The notes under the pieces: model-generated
The model's input: the letters and a program-made list of their open reading frames with translations, nothing else
Database searches by the model: none
Told to the model about the DNA's origin: nothing
NCBI GenBank assembly: GCA_003117195.1
Contig: BDSI01000022.1
Span: forward strand, 929,752 to 993,751
From: Eudorina sp. 2006-703-Eu-15
Taxonomy: Eukaryota; Chlorophyta; Chlorophyceae; Chlamydomonadales; Volvocaceae
Direction: 5' to 3'
DNA: 64,000 nucleotides
In this document: in pieces, positions 1 to 12,366 of the stretch
Numbering within the stretch: position 1 is the first letter of the stretch
Layout of the letters: every line of letters begins with the position of its first letter
Translations under genes and position numbers: made by a program

Positions 1-3000
1 TCACGGGCGGCAAGTGCTTCGGCAGCAGGTCCGCCAGCATACCTTCACGCGTGGAAAAGGGATTACAGGGACGCAGGGCGTCAGATGACCGGGCCTTGCG
101 TCCTGGGTGCATCACTTGCAAGCACGCATGCATGTGACCACCACCTGGCGGCATTGTGTACTCGATTACTCATCCATGTTACCGCGCACGCTGCACCTCC
201 GCCCCTGGTCCTCGGCCTCACCAGCGCAGCCCTGACACGCGTTCCGCGACGCACAGAACACGAGGGTCGAGTGACCTTCCCGCGCCACCTCCGCCACCAG
301 CACCACCACGCGGTCGGGATCCTTGGGGCTGCTCTCCGGCAGGTCGCGCTCCTCCACCAGAGGCTCAACCGCTGCTTGCGCGCTGCCCGCCGAGGAGGCG
401 GGAAGCTTCGCAGCATCCGATGAGGGATCTGTCGCAGCGACCACTGCTGCGGAGGTGAAGCCGCTTGCCTTGGTTATCATAGCTGTTCCTGCCGTACTGG
501 CCGCAGTGGTGAGCGGGGCGTTCCTGATCGCTGGTGCGATGGTCGTACCGGTCGCTGTAAGCGCGCTGGAGTCGAGCGCGACGGTTGCATTGCCAACGGG
601 TTTCGAGGGGCCTGCACAGGTGAAAGTCATGCCCGCCTCAAGGGAAATTGCAAAGGAGTGCCACGCACGAGCGTTTGCCTCAGCCGCAGGGTGGCATGCA
701 AGACACCGAAGCGCATTACGTGCGCCGTGGCATGGTAGCGCACAGGCACGGAGGGGCACGCGTCGACACTAAAGGCGAGGTTTGTGCAAATTCAACGCAA
801 GCCGAAGCAGGCAGATACGTCCTAGCACGCTGTCTCACCTCCGCCGGTGACTCCGGAGGTGGCACGCTGTTGCGGATCTTGCTTTTGCTGGTTTTGTGCA
901 GCAACTGCCGCGACTTTGTCTTCCATCTCTCGCTGCGTGAGCTTCCTAAAGACCTTGCCCTTGAACACCGCGTACTCTGTCAGGGGCACCGGCCTGCGAG
1001 GACAACCGGATTCCGGGTTGGTTGGGGCTCTCGGCCCTGCCCACGTCCTGCGTAAGCCGTGTCTGCATGTCCGTCGCCAATAACTGCACAGCAGACGTTC
1101 GCACTGCACAGCCCAGGACCCTGTTGTGTCAATGGGCGGACACTGAGTGGAAGATGGACGAAGGGCCTTACAGCTCTTCGTCCCTCTTCCACTCAGTGTC
1201 CGCCCATTGACACAACAGGCTGAAATTGCTACTGTTGTTAAAGACCGGGTATAGCAGCGCTAGGCCGTGGCGAGACTCACCTGAAGTTAGTCATGAAGAG
1301 CCTGGCCCCCAGCCAACCGCACATGTCGTCTAAGCCCGACATGGTGGCGGACATGCAGATAAGTTGACAGGAAAAGGGCGGGGCACAAGTAGCAGCGGCG
1401 GTGGTGGACGCCGTAGCGGCAGTACCGGCGGAGCCACCAGGTTTCAAAGGCAGCTTTAACTGCTGCGCGCCAGTCGCTGCCGCCGCTGCCGCAGCCGCCT
1501 TGGCCGCGGCGGCGGCGAAGCGCAGCTTCGTGAGGCACAGCTCAAGGCAAATGCCCCTGCGGGTGCAGGACCAAGCGCCAAAGGTGGTAAGGAATGCCCC
1601 TGCCAAGAGCCGAGGTCACGCAGGAAGTGCAACTCTCAACCATCACCCAGGCTAGCACCATCCGCCCGCTATTATCATAGGGCTGCTCCAAGTGATAGCC
1701 TTCTTCAAGGCATTGCAGCCCAGGTCGCCAATACCGCGGTCCCAAGTGGTCCCGAGTGGTCGAGTGGTCCCGAGTGGTCGCGAGCTCCAACTGATCTTGT
1801 TGCCTCAATTCGCATGCCCGGTCCCTCGTACCTCGTGCATCCCAATTACGACTGCTGCTTGGGATTCCTCCGGTGTGGATCGTGCACCTCACCTGTGCGG
1901 GTCGCCCACCATGTGCGCCTCGTCCACCACCACGCAGCACAGCTCTCCAAGCCGGCCCTCCGCCAGCATCCGGTTGACGGTGCTGTTGGCCTTCTCCATG
2001 GTCACCACCGCCACCAGCTCATCCTGGGTGGATACGTACGAGTACAGTACGACGGAACGATAGCCAATATGGATGTATGGCAATCTGCCGTCGAGCGGGG
2101 TTCAGCCTGAGCAGGGCACGGTCTGCGACGTCGGGGTCGCCATGCTGCGGCGGCGAAACAGCCCGCGACTTACCGGTGATGAAAGCGGTGCGCTTGTCTG
2201 CTCAGCGCCGCTGTAGCCGCGCACCTTGCCCCGCAAGGGGGCCAGCACGCGCGTCAGGTGCTCCGCCTTTTCAGAAACTATGCTCACGTACGGCAGCACC
2301 AGCAGCGCACGCGGAAGTGCTGGAGGAGCCACCGACTTGTGGCTTCGCGATTCCCTGGGCTGCTGCCGCTCGCGCGCCACAGCAATCAGTCGGCGGATCA
2401 TGAGCACCTCCGCGACCAAGCTCTTGCCACCTGTGGTTGTCAGGGTTGCGCATCAACGAAACATGTGTCGCAGACACTTGCAATCGTCCGTCAATGTGCA
2501 AGGCGGAAGCTTGCATCGAGCGCCCGGCGCCTCCTCTGGAGCCGACCATCACAGCAGGTGCATTGCGATGACAAGAGGGTCAGCAGGCGATGCAGAGCCT
2601 GCGCAGTAGTCACACATTTCACTGCGAAATCGCGGTGACGGCCTGGTATAATAACAAAGAAGTGTTTGCGTTCCCATAGACCCATCCGCGTTTCATGTCT
2701 TTTGGCTCGCAGAGCCACGCAATTTGCACCAACCGCACTGCGTTCCGTAACGCAGGTGGACAGTGACCCCGGCCGGGCTCACCCGATGTTGGTGCGCAGT
2801 AAACCAAGTTGTGGCCGTCCTCACCGCACTCGAGTGCCGCTGCTTGCCTGCACAGTTTCAGCACCATGCCGGTGGGAAACGACGCGCCCTTTCGAATCAT
2901 GGCAATCTTCCTTGACATTGCATGGTGCCCCGGGATGCGTTGGTTGCCGGCCCGGAACCAGACTGGGGTATGGAAGAGACCATACATAAAATGGCACAGA

Positions 3001-5342
3001 CGCTTACGAGCCACAGTCCTATAAGCCCGCAGCCCGTGACGACGCAAGCGGTGGCATCAGATGCAGAGCACTGCGGATATTCCCAAGGGCGATGCACTAT
3101 GAATGGGTGGTGTGGACGCAAATTCACACGCCCCACAACCTGGGTCCCCGGCTAACCCCACTCACCATGGGTAAAGCTTTGTCACACCCTTGGCCTCGAA
3201 AGCGGCAACCACGCCCGCGTGTGGGATCCACTCGGATAACAACAGACGGAGGGGCCGCTGCGTGGTTGAGACCGAGGGGTTGTTAGATGAGAACAAATGG
3301 CGGAACGTGGAACAGCTGCTGCCGCAAGATTGTTGATGAGATACGGCAATGAGATCAAAGCTTTGCATCAGTTCGCGCGGGACAGCTTTGCAGGCAAACC
3401 CAACGTTCCCTCCTGCACGTGTCCTGTACACCTCAGCGCCCCGGTTCCCAGCGTCAGTCAGGACTTGGTGACCGCAGCAGCGGCTCGTGGCCTTGCGCGC
3501 CAAGCACCTCGACTCTTTCCACACGCTCCCCAGCAGACATATCGCACGCACCTTGCGTTTCTCAACCGGAGGCACTGCACTCATGCGTGCCGGCATATCA
3601 CGAGCCGCAGCACCGGCGCTCTCGCTACCACTCGGCTGCGGCGCTGCAGCCGCCAGCGCGGGCGGAGCAGCACGGTCCGTGCTGACGGCGACATCTGCAT
3701 CTGTTGTTGTTGCTGATGGCGGCGGCGCTGAGTGCTGAGTTCTCGGAGGACCGGAATCCGGAATGCTTGAGGCACCCATCTCCCGGCAGGGCCCCGTTGG
3801 CAAGCTTCTGTACGGCGCGTGACCCTCCGCGCGACCCTGTTGCGCGGTCCGCGGAGGCCCATGCCACTGCTCCTGCTGCTGTTGGGGTTGTTGGTGTGTG
3901 TGTCGCAATTGGCGTTGCTCGACTTGTGGCCGGTGGTTATTCTGATGTCTTGCTGGCTGCGAATGAGGATGCTGCAGCTGATGCGGCTGTGGCGGTCTGG
4001 GCTCGTGCAGAGGTTTCCGGTTCTCCAGTCCCTTCTCCACCTTGCTGTGTACTAGCTGCTGTTGCCAGCGCAGCTGCACGGGCTGCAGAGGCTGCTGCTG
4101 CCCCTGCGGCATCACTCGCTGGTGTTGGCCAGCCTGCTGCTGCTGCTGCTGCGCTATCGGAACATTCTGCAATGGCTTGGCGGCTGCAGTAGTCACTGGC
4201 GCTCCGTTTGGGACCGGGCCAGGAGGTGCCACGCCGCTACTGTCCGACATCCCTCGGCTCGCTGCATGTCCCTGACCAACATGGCCGCCAGGCAACGAGA
4301 CGCCTCCAACAGGCACGGCCACAACCGGTCCAGCTCCAGTATGGGTTCCGTAACGGGTACTCACCGCCTCTCCATGGCCGCATGCTCTCGGTTGCGCAGG
4401 CTGAGCCGAAGGACCCGTTGGATGTTCCCGGCTGGGTTGCGAGCAGGAGGAGGATTCCGCCTGCTGCCGCGTCGTACTCGGCTGTTGTGCTAGCAACTGA
4501 AAGCGTGACGCCAGATAATGCGCCCCAGGCGCCATCGCGGAGGCCCGGGTGCTGGTCGGGGCAGCAGCTGCACCAGCGCCAGACACAGGTGGTGCAGCTG
4601 TCACAGCTAGTGAGGAGCCCGTGCCGCTGCTGACATTGACGTGACCACGAACGATTGCGCTATGGTTGTACGGGGCCGCGTATCTGTGGTGTCGCTGGCC
4701 GCTGATATCACCAGATTGGGAGGGAGGGCGGTGAAAGTGGGCTGAATGGCTCGGGAGGGGCCCTGCGCTGGCGCATTGCTGTACGGCAGACTGTGTGGGA
4801 TGCTGCGGAAACGACGCGGTTACACCTATCGGTCGTAGTGGCACCGAATGCGGCTTGCAAGGCTGGCTCGAAGGATCCACCCGTTGGTCCTGCCCCAGGC
4901 AGGCAAGTGGTACCGCTCGATTGGATTCAAATGCAGGGGCTGGAGCGGCGTGATTCTGGGCCTTACTGGCATCCTGAGATCTCGCTCGCCCGGGAAGAGA
5001 CCAGCTGCTGCTGAGTGTTGGTTGAGGCAGGACCGTACCGGAAACGTTCTGTACCCGGTTGGTGCCCCAAACACCAGGTGCGCCAGGCAGAATCTGCTCA
5101 GGCAGTCGGTGCGCTAAATTGCTGGGACTTCCATTCTCGTCCTTATAACAATTTTCCGTCTGCAAGGGCAGTTGCGCCAGAGGATAAGGTGGCACAGGCT
5201 GATGTAGGTGCCACGCGACTCCGGTGGGTCCTTCACTCCGCGGCCCTGTCTGTAGAGGTCCTTGTAGCTTAATATTTGGTGGCTCCACATTTCCTGCTCC
5301 AGCTGCAAAGCCACCAGAAATATACTGGTAGGGCCTCTTCAT
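1..5342 (-). CDS. POLQ: DNA polymerase theta / TEBICHI homologue, N-terminal and helicase part (partial, runs off left edge)
   Basis: Helicase-like half of polymerase theta, the enzyme of microhomology-mediated end joining in the nucleus. Exons, in transcript order: 5342-3166, 2847-2783, 2430-2174, 2023-1893, 1556-1281, 993-839, 611-222, 42-1; all junctions are GT-AG and phase-consistent (1164 residues in the window). The start is ATG at 5342, with an in-frame stop shortly upstream. Residues 1-725 are low-complexity, rich in Gln, Pro and Ala. The helicase core then begins: Walker A APTSGGKS (Lys about 750), DEAH box about 867-870 inside [11 protein letters not shown], motif SAT about 946-948, then RPVPL and KDPDR-like blocks. 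These match plant TEBICHI better than HELQ (for example [20 protein letters not shown]). An Ala-rich insertion lies between motifs II and III. The polymerase domain would lie beyond the window and is inferred, not seen. Confidence 0.9.
1120..1219. repeat. Near-perfect 44-bp-arm inverted repeat in POLQ intron 5
   Basis: The arms 1120-1163 and 1176-1219 are complementary with a single mismatch, and the loop is 12 nt (1164-1175). The whole element lies inside the intron between POLQ exons ending at 1281 and starting at 993. It could be a small MITE or a miRNA-type precursor hairpin; the sequence alone cannot say which. Confidence 0.9.
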
Positions 5343-6150
5343 GCAGAACCCAAGCGTGCGCGCTTGCTTATTCCGCTCGTGGCTAGATCATCGCAGCTAT
5401 ATATTGTCTCCAGATAATTAGTACCATAGGCCTCTTGGGGGCCGTATTGCTTCAGCAGTGTCTCGACTCACTCCCCTCTGCGACTGGGCGAAGTGGAATG
5501 CACCAAGCAAACCTTCCCAGTAGATTCGTTAGCAAAATGTTGAGCCAGTTATTCGTGTTTTTCTTGTCAATGTGTCGGTGTGGTATGCATGACCTGAAAG
5601 CTGTGCTATCAAAAATATTGGATCTTGTTCCAACCACGTCTGCTCCCCAGCGGAGTGGTTCCTGTATGCTTTCATGCTATCTCACCGGACTTCATTGCGT
5701 TTTGTGCCCTTTATGATAAGCACTTAATAATACGCAGCGAAATCTGCAAACCGGCAGGCGAAATGAGACTAAATGGCATTTGGGTTACCACGGACGAAAG
5801 TTAAATTTCACAACAACGTAACAGCATATCGCTTGGTATAATTGACATACTTGCCAGCGCGTTCGTGGCGTCCGTGCTCCAACAGAGGCGCCGTCGGCAC
5901 ACTCTTAGCTGGTGATCACTCCGAAGCGTTCTTATTGCATGTGGATGGAAGTGTGAAGACACCGCGGAGCCGACTGCAAGTGTATGTGGTGCAAGCACGC
6001 CCGCGTGTACGCCGTCATGAAGGTAGGTCCGGAGCGGCTGTGCTGAGGCACGGCAGAAATCCCCCCCACACACAAAGCCGCAACCCTCCCACCGACCGCA
6101 TTGTTCTACAGGCCCTGTACTCCGCGCCAGCTTGCTCCGCACCGCGATTC
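5343..6150. promoter_or_regulatory. Divergent intergenic region between POLQ and the NOG1-like GTPase gene
   Basis: About 800 bp separates two divergent start codons, so it should hold both promoters and 5' UTRs. It is more AT-rich than the flanking coding DNA. I saw no convincing TATA box or other named element. An additional 5' non-coding exon for either gene cannot be excluded. Confidence 0.5.
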
Positions 6151-9100
6151 ATGGCAACACTGGACGGGCTCATCACTGCAGGCCCGGCGACGTGCCGTAG
6201 CCCTCGCGCTGTGTCGCTCCCTCGGCGGGCTCTCCTCCTTCAGCAGCGCCCCCAGCTCTGTCATGGTGTTGCCTCGTCCGCCTCCCCGGAGGACGCCGGC
6301 GCGTCCTCATCAACTCCAGCCACGGGCTCTTCCTCTCTGGGCACGGCGCCAATGCCAGCGGCCGGTTCAGCGGCGGCGGCAGCGGCCCTGCGTTTCCGTA
6401 CGCGCCAGCGGCGGATGACGCCACTGGAGCGAGCCGCCGCTGCCGCGCACGATGCCCTTGCGGAGGCACGGTCCGCCGCTTCCGCGGCCGGTTCCGCTGC
6501 CGCTTCCGCCGCCGTCGCCGCCGCCGGGCGGGCGCCCCGGTCAGCCGTCATCGCCACCGCCGTCCCTCCACGCTTCTCTGGGGCTCAGTCCTCGGTGAGT
6601 CCTTCGCAGCCGCATCGCAGCCCGGCGATGATGCGGGGCGGCGCTATCGCCGCCGCGGACGGCGACGAGGGAGGGCGCCTCCTGGATGCTCAGGAGGAAG
6701 AGGAGGCGCAGCGGCAGCAGCAGCGGCGCTTCGTGGGTGAGTGAGTGTGTGCCGCCACCCGCCCGGGTGTGCCGGTCCCGGTGATGGGACGGGGAGCCGC
6801 ACTGCCGATCAGACCTGCAGACCAGACCTGCGATGGGAGCTAGGACCGATACGGTATTGGAGAGTTTGAGTCGTGGGGGTTGACGGGCCGCCTGAGGGTG
6901 GCTGCCACGCGCCTGGCCGCTTTCGCGCCGTGCGAATGCAGAGGAGTGCAGGGGTCGGCGTCGCGGTGGCTATCGCCCCCAGCAACAGGATCGATCGGTG
7001 CGAGCCTCCTGAGTGCTTGTCGCCTGGCCGTGGCTTAATTCTGCGGGGTTGTTGCTGTTGCCGCGGAAGGGAAGAACGGCGTTGCGGCAAACACGGTTGC
7101 CGCCGTAGCGGGGGGTTGGGGGCTGAGTTCGGCTTTTCTTGGTGATGCTGGGCACTGGGCACAGAGAGGGGGCGCAGGGCCAGGGGGCCTTGCCTCCCGC
7201 AGGAACACCCCTGGAGCGTGCGACCGCGGGCTCGGTGGCCTCCGCCTCCCCGCGCTGTCATCCGCGCATCCTCGGCTCCCCAGCTTGTGGGAAGCTGATC
7301 CTTGATGCTTTGTGCGCTGCACCCAGAACCCCAAAGCTCTGCATCTTGGATGGTTTTGAGTCCCAGGGTGCGCATGGTCTGCACCAGCTGATGCTGGCCC
7401 CCACCCGCTCCCTCATGGTTGGGCGGTTGGTTCCCTCCCCCCGCCCTGTCCAGGTCAGCTCCAGGGGGTGCCGCACGTGCTTGGGAGCACCGAGCAGCTG
7501 CAGAGCGCGCGGAAGCGGGCGGGCAAGGTGACGCCCTCAGCAGGTCAGGCAGAGGTCGCACGTGGCATGGCGTGGGTTATGTGTGTTAAAAAAAAGAACC
7601 CGCCCAACCCAGCCCAGGTGCGGCATGTATATACATATATATATATATGGGTTATGTGTGTTCGTTGTTCGCAGGCAAGGTATGTGTTTAAAAAATTCCC
7701 GCCCGAACAGCCCAGGTGCGGATATGCTTACCAGATAACCATACGTAGTGGCGGCGAACAAGGCAGCCGCGCCACCACCGTTAAGCAAATCAGGCAGAAG
7801 AAAGCTAACCACGACAGAGCTACACGCGCAAAAACGGACTGATTGCCGACCTGTAATGTCGGTCAGCCGACGGAGGTGTTTGTTTAGAAATGCAACCCGC
7901 CCGCCCGGAGGTGTGTGTGGGTGTTAAAAGAGAACTGAGCCGCGAGGTGTGTGTGTATTTGTATTTTGCATAGTTCACCGAGCCTGACGCTGGGCAAGGG
8001 CTCCTGACGCAGCCGTGAAACGCATAGACCGGTGAAGCACTCTCCTCCCATGGGGGGCCAGGGGGGAGGCGCGGGGAGCCGCATTGCTCCCTCTGCTTGT
8101 GCGGCATGGAGCAGGGCGGAAGCGCTTCGGGTGAAGGAGGGCTCAGCCCTGCCGTCTCGTCTCCGGCTGAGCCCCTTGCAGCACCGCTGCCTCGTAGGCC
8201 CTGCCCGGTCGGCTGCCCTCCCTGGAGAGTCCGCTCAGCACCTGGCGCGTCCCATCAGCAGGATTTCGCCAGGCTGCGCAAGCATTGGAGGCCGCCCGAG
8301 CCTGGGATGCGGCTCTTTTGCGTGTGTGCGCGTGCAGCGAAGCAACCTATGTGGCGAGCGAATGTGTGTGTGTATCGGGTGTGGGCGAGGAGGGTTGTGG
8401 AAGGTTGGGGACAGCAGGGGAGGGGAGGGGGAGGAGCGGAGCTGTGGATGCACACGCGACACGCCTTGCCTTAAGTCTTTCGCCGCCGTGATCTCTCCCT
8501 CTCTCCCTCTCTGCCACGCGCCCACTCTCCCACGCGCCCTCGCCCTCTTTATCCTTGCGGGGAACCCCCTCGCCCCAGGCATCAAGAACGAGGCTGAGAA
8601 GGAGCGCAACCGCGCAGCCAGGCGGCTCGACACGCTGATGAAGGAGCTCAGTGTGCCCCTGGGCCGCTACATCGCGGGCTTCCCGACGCCGGAGCGGCTG
8701 CACCCCTTCGAAGCGGCGCTGCTGGCCCTGACGGTGGGCGAGGAGACCTACCGGTCGGCGCTGCAGCGGGTGGACCGCTTGCGGAGGGCGGTGCAGGTGC
8801 GCTGAGGGCGGGCGGGGCGAGGGGCGGTGGGGCGGCACGCGCATATGCACACACAACCATACACAAGCACACATGCACACTTACGGGCAACTGTCGGGCA
8901 TGGCCACATGCACACATGGGTGGGCTTCTTGTTGAGCACACATGCACATACACATGCACGCAGACTCCTCCACGCAGCAGTCCCTTCCTTTCTCGCGACT
9001 CAGTTGTCCGCACACGCCCCGCCCCGCACAGGAGGTCGGCAAGGGCGCCGCCAGCCGGGCCGCGCACGCGCCCAACAAGGCGGCCGCCACGGCGCTGTCC

Positions 9101-12100
9101 GAGGAGGGCGCGGAGGCCATCGAGGCGGTGTTCTCTGCCGGGGCCCGGTGGGGAACTCTAGACTCTGGGAGGGGGGAGGGGCGGTCAAACACGGGTTTGT
9201 GTGTTTCGCGACGAAACACACAAACGCGCGACCCAGATCAGTTTGGAGGTGCTTTCGGTAATTGAAGGTGCATGTGTGCGTGAATATGGGTTAACTCTGT
9301 GTGCATGCGTTCGTGATGTCATACGGTGTGATGACGTACCGGACTGGGCATGTCGCGGGTTACGTGGCAAAGGACCGCGGACCCAATTACCACCCCACCG
9401 GGAACGGCCGCCGAAGCCCAATTGCGGCACGATGGGGAGGTGGCGCACTGTTGCGTGGATCATTGCCGCCCCCTCCCGTTTTGGTTCTCCGCTTGTGTGT
9501 GTGTGTGTGTGTTTAGAAGTGTGTGTGTGTTACTTAATCAGGCTTGTGTGTCTATGGTTGCCTGCCTCGTTTGTGCATTACGCCTAAACCCGCACCAGAC
9601 ATCCCTGGGCTTTTCTCACGTTTACCCCTTCCCCCCCTACCCGCCCCCTGCTCCTTCCCGTGCCGCCCCCAACCCACGCAGCCACGTGGACGCCCTCAAG
9701 GACATCGCCAAGAAGCTGCGGTCGCTGCCCTCCCTGGACACCTCCCTGCCCACGCTGGCGCTGGTGGGCGCACCCAACGTGGGCAAGAGCAGCCTGGTCA
9801 ACATCCTGTCCAGCGGCACGCCCGAGGTCGGAGGGCGCGGCGGGGTGGGGGCGCACGGCACATGTCGTGTTCATGCCTTGCACGCGTCTTTGACTGAGGA
9901 CTCGGCCGGGTGGGGTCGCTTGCGTGTTAAGCTGAGAGGGAAGGCCGCCAGAACGAACCCCGACGCTGGAGTAATTGATGCACGACGAAAGTTACTGGTG
10001 TACTGGTGTACGAACCACACATACCTGAGCATCACGTGGTAATAGACCAGCATGTACGGCAAAGCAGCACAGTCGCGCCATCACAGGAATGCGGCGCAGG
10101 CGGGGGCCCAACCAGGGGAGCCCTTGCCACCCGATACAGATCCGAAGCCGAGACGGATGCGTTACCGATCTGCAAAACCGCATAAGGCCCAGCGGCGAGT
10201 CGTGATGACCGGTGAGCGGCGCAGGCGCCGCCCCTCACAAGTCACAGGTGGGGGGCGCGAGCCGGGTGGCACGGCGTTGGGCGGTTGTCCTGCGGGGATG
10301 TGCGCCCCATGAAACGCTGCCCCCAACCCGCGGCGTGGGGAGCACGAACCTATCGCCCTCTTCCCCCGCCGCGCTGAACCGCCCTTCCCTCCGCCTCCCT
10401 ACCCCCCCAGGTGTGCAACTACCCCTTCACCACCCGCTCCATCAAGATGGGCCACTTCTACCTGGACTCCCAGAAGCACCAGGTGTGTGCCGCCTGGGAG
10501 CGGGAGGAGGGAGGGGGTCCGGGGTAGAGGCGTTCCGGGCTAGTTTTTTCGCTTTAACCCCCTTAGCCCCCTTTCCATCCCTCTCTCTCTGTCCCCCTTC
10601 CCCTCCCTTCCCAGGCTGTCTACCAATTTCCTATGCCCCTCGCTTTCCCGACTCCCTTGCCTCCCCCCTCTGCCCTCTCTCTCCGCCTGTCGCACCCTTG
10701 CCCCGTACCCCCTCCCCGGACCTTTGCTCTCTCGCAGTCGGCGCAGTTTGAACATGTCTGTCAATCTCCTAATCCCATTCCCCTCGCCGCCCCTGCCCCC
10801 TGCCCCGCCATGCCGCCATGCCGCCTGCGCCAGGTGACCGACACGCCCGGCCTGCTCCGGCGCCCCGACTGCGAGCGCAACCGCATGGAACAACTCACGC
10901 TGGCGGCCCTGGGCTGCCTGGACACCGCGGTGGTGTTTGTGACGGACCTGACGGAGGAGTGCGGCACCAGCGTGGAGGAGCAGTGGGGGATCAGGGAGTG
11001 AGTGCGCGGTGCCGGGGGGAGCGGAAAAGGGGGCCGGCGCTGGGGTGGGTTGATGGTTGGGGGTTGGGAGCGGGAATAATGTGGGACTGGGGCTGGGGCT
11101 GGTTGTTGCAGTCGTCATCGAGGGAGGGTCCCTGAGGGCGCCCCTGCCATGGAACACCGAGGGAGCCTCCAGGCGCGATACGGCACCTTGCCGGAGAGCA
11201 CCCTGGGAGTGTGGGGCGTGCGTTGCGGCTGAGCTGCGTTCCCAGCGGCCGTGCAAGGGTGGGGGTGGGGGAGGGGGAGGGGGTGCACCCAAGCCTTTAC
11301 GCGCAGCAGCGCCGCCACTGGGCACTCCCTCACATGCCGGTCCCGCCACCGTATCGGTGCTACGACTGCTACGGCTGCTATAACGGTTACCGCTGCAGGG
11401 AGGTGCGGTCGCGGTTCCCCGAGCGCCCCTGGCTGGATGTGCTGTCCAAGGCGGATATGCTGGAGGTGGGCTGGGCGAGCCAGGGGCCCGCGCGCAGTCG
11501 TGGTTGGCGTGGGGTTAAAAGAGAAAAGAAAAGCTTGAAGCGCTGAAATGGCATGGGGTGGGAGGGTATAGGACATTGGTGGACATCATGGGGTGTGGGG
11601 CGAGGAGCAGGGAAGAAAGGCTCAGGGTTGCTGACTGGCATGAAGGGGGCAGAACACCGTACGGGGCTTCGCCTCCCGCCGGCGCCGGGCTCCGAAAGCT
11701 GCCCTACTTTGCGCCGTTGCGGTCGTCATTGTGTTGGGGTTCGGCGGAGGTGCTGCCAGAGGCGCAATCGTGGGGGGTTCGGCGGAGGGCTGGCTGGCGC
11801 TGGGTGGCGGTCCGCAACGAACCCGCGATGGCTGTGCGCAGGGTGTGGTGAGATACACTGTCGGGTGTTCCGAACCGGTCGGCCGCCCACCGCCGCGCCC
11901 TCCGTTCCTTTGCCTAACCCTAACCCTAACCCCGCAGGAGGTCTTCGCTGCAGCGGAGGTTTTGACCACACCACCGCGCGCCACGACAAGTTCCACGGAC
12001 GGTGAACTCACAGCCTGCACCTCCACCTCCGCAGAGGAGTTGGGCGCCGAGGCCGCGTCGGCGGCTGGGGAGAGGGGGGAGGTGGCGGGTGCGGATGCGG

Positions 12101-12366
12101 GCGGCTTGTCGGCTGCTGCGGTGGCGGCCCGCCTGCCTGGCGCCATCCGGGTTTCCTCCCTGACGCACGACGGCATTCCGCAGCTGCAGCTGGCAATCAT
12201 CCAGATGCTGCGAACCCAGGCCAGGATGAAGCTGCAGAACGAACAGCAGAATCGACGACGGCAACAAGATGGGCAGCAAGGAAGGCCGCAGGGGCCGCCA
12301 ATGGGGCCGAATGGGTCGGCGCCCTCGCCGACTGCCAAGGGGACGGTGGTGACGTTCTTTTCGTGA
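6151..12366 (+). CDS. PDE318: NOG1/Obg-type GTPase, probably organellar (PDE318-like)
   Basis: GTP-binding protein of the Obg/NOG1 class; plant relatives act in plastids and are needed for pigmentation. Exons: 6151-6736, 8579-8796, 9032-9147, 9682-9826, 10411-10482, 10834-10997, 11399-11465, 11938-12366; all phases agree, giving 598 residues. The first in-frame ATG is 6151. Residues 1-195 are Ala/Ser/Arg-rich with few acidic residues at the very N-terminus, as expected of a transit peptide followed by a disordered linker. The NOG1 N-terminal helical region follows, then G1 GAPNVGKSS (336-344), the switch block CNYPFTTRSIKMGHF, G3 DTPG (382-385) and G4 SKAD (450-453) in place of NKxD, as in the plastid-type subfamily. 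The C-terminal 140 residues are Ala/Gln-rich. Assignment to the PDE318-like plastid branch rather than nucleolar NOG1 rests on the SKAD and WLDVLSKAD context. Confidence 0.85.
7573..7728. repeat. Imperfect direct repeat with (TA)n spacer in intron 1 of the NOG1-like gene
   Basis: Two copies of a roughly 60-75 bp block begin with GGGTTATGTGTGTT and end with CAGCCCAGGTGCGG (about 7573-7625 and 7649-7725). A TA-rich microsatellite separates them. A more degenerate relative with CCCGCCCG and GTGTGGGTGTTAAAAG follows near 7885-7930. Confidence 0.7.
9195..9225. repeat. 14-bp-arm palindrome (GTTTGTGTGTTTCG / CGAAACACACAAAC)
   Basis: Perfect inverted repeat with a 3-nt loop in intron 3 of the NOG1-like gene. 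A related but weaker palindrome lies at about 34967-34990, in intron 1 of the SDR gene. Confidence 0.85.
11913..11933 (+). repeat. Three CCCTAA units in the polypyrimidine tract of an intron
   Basis: A short telomere-like run sits immediately upstream of the acceptor of the last exon of the NOG1-like gene. With only three units it may simply be a pyrimidine-rich tract and not an interstitial telomere. Confidence 0.5.

Noticed and set aside
5842..6150. Start of the NOG1-like protein at 5842
   Set aside because: The codon there is TTG. No in-frame ATG occurs before 6151.
11913..11933. Interstitial telomere
   Set aside because: Only three CCCTAA units, placed in the polypyrimidine tract of an acceptor. 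Chlamydomonas-type telomeres use TTTTAGGG.
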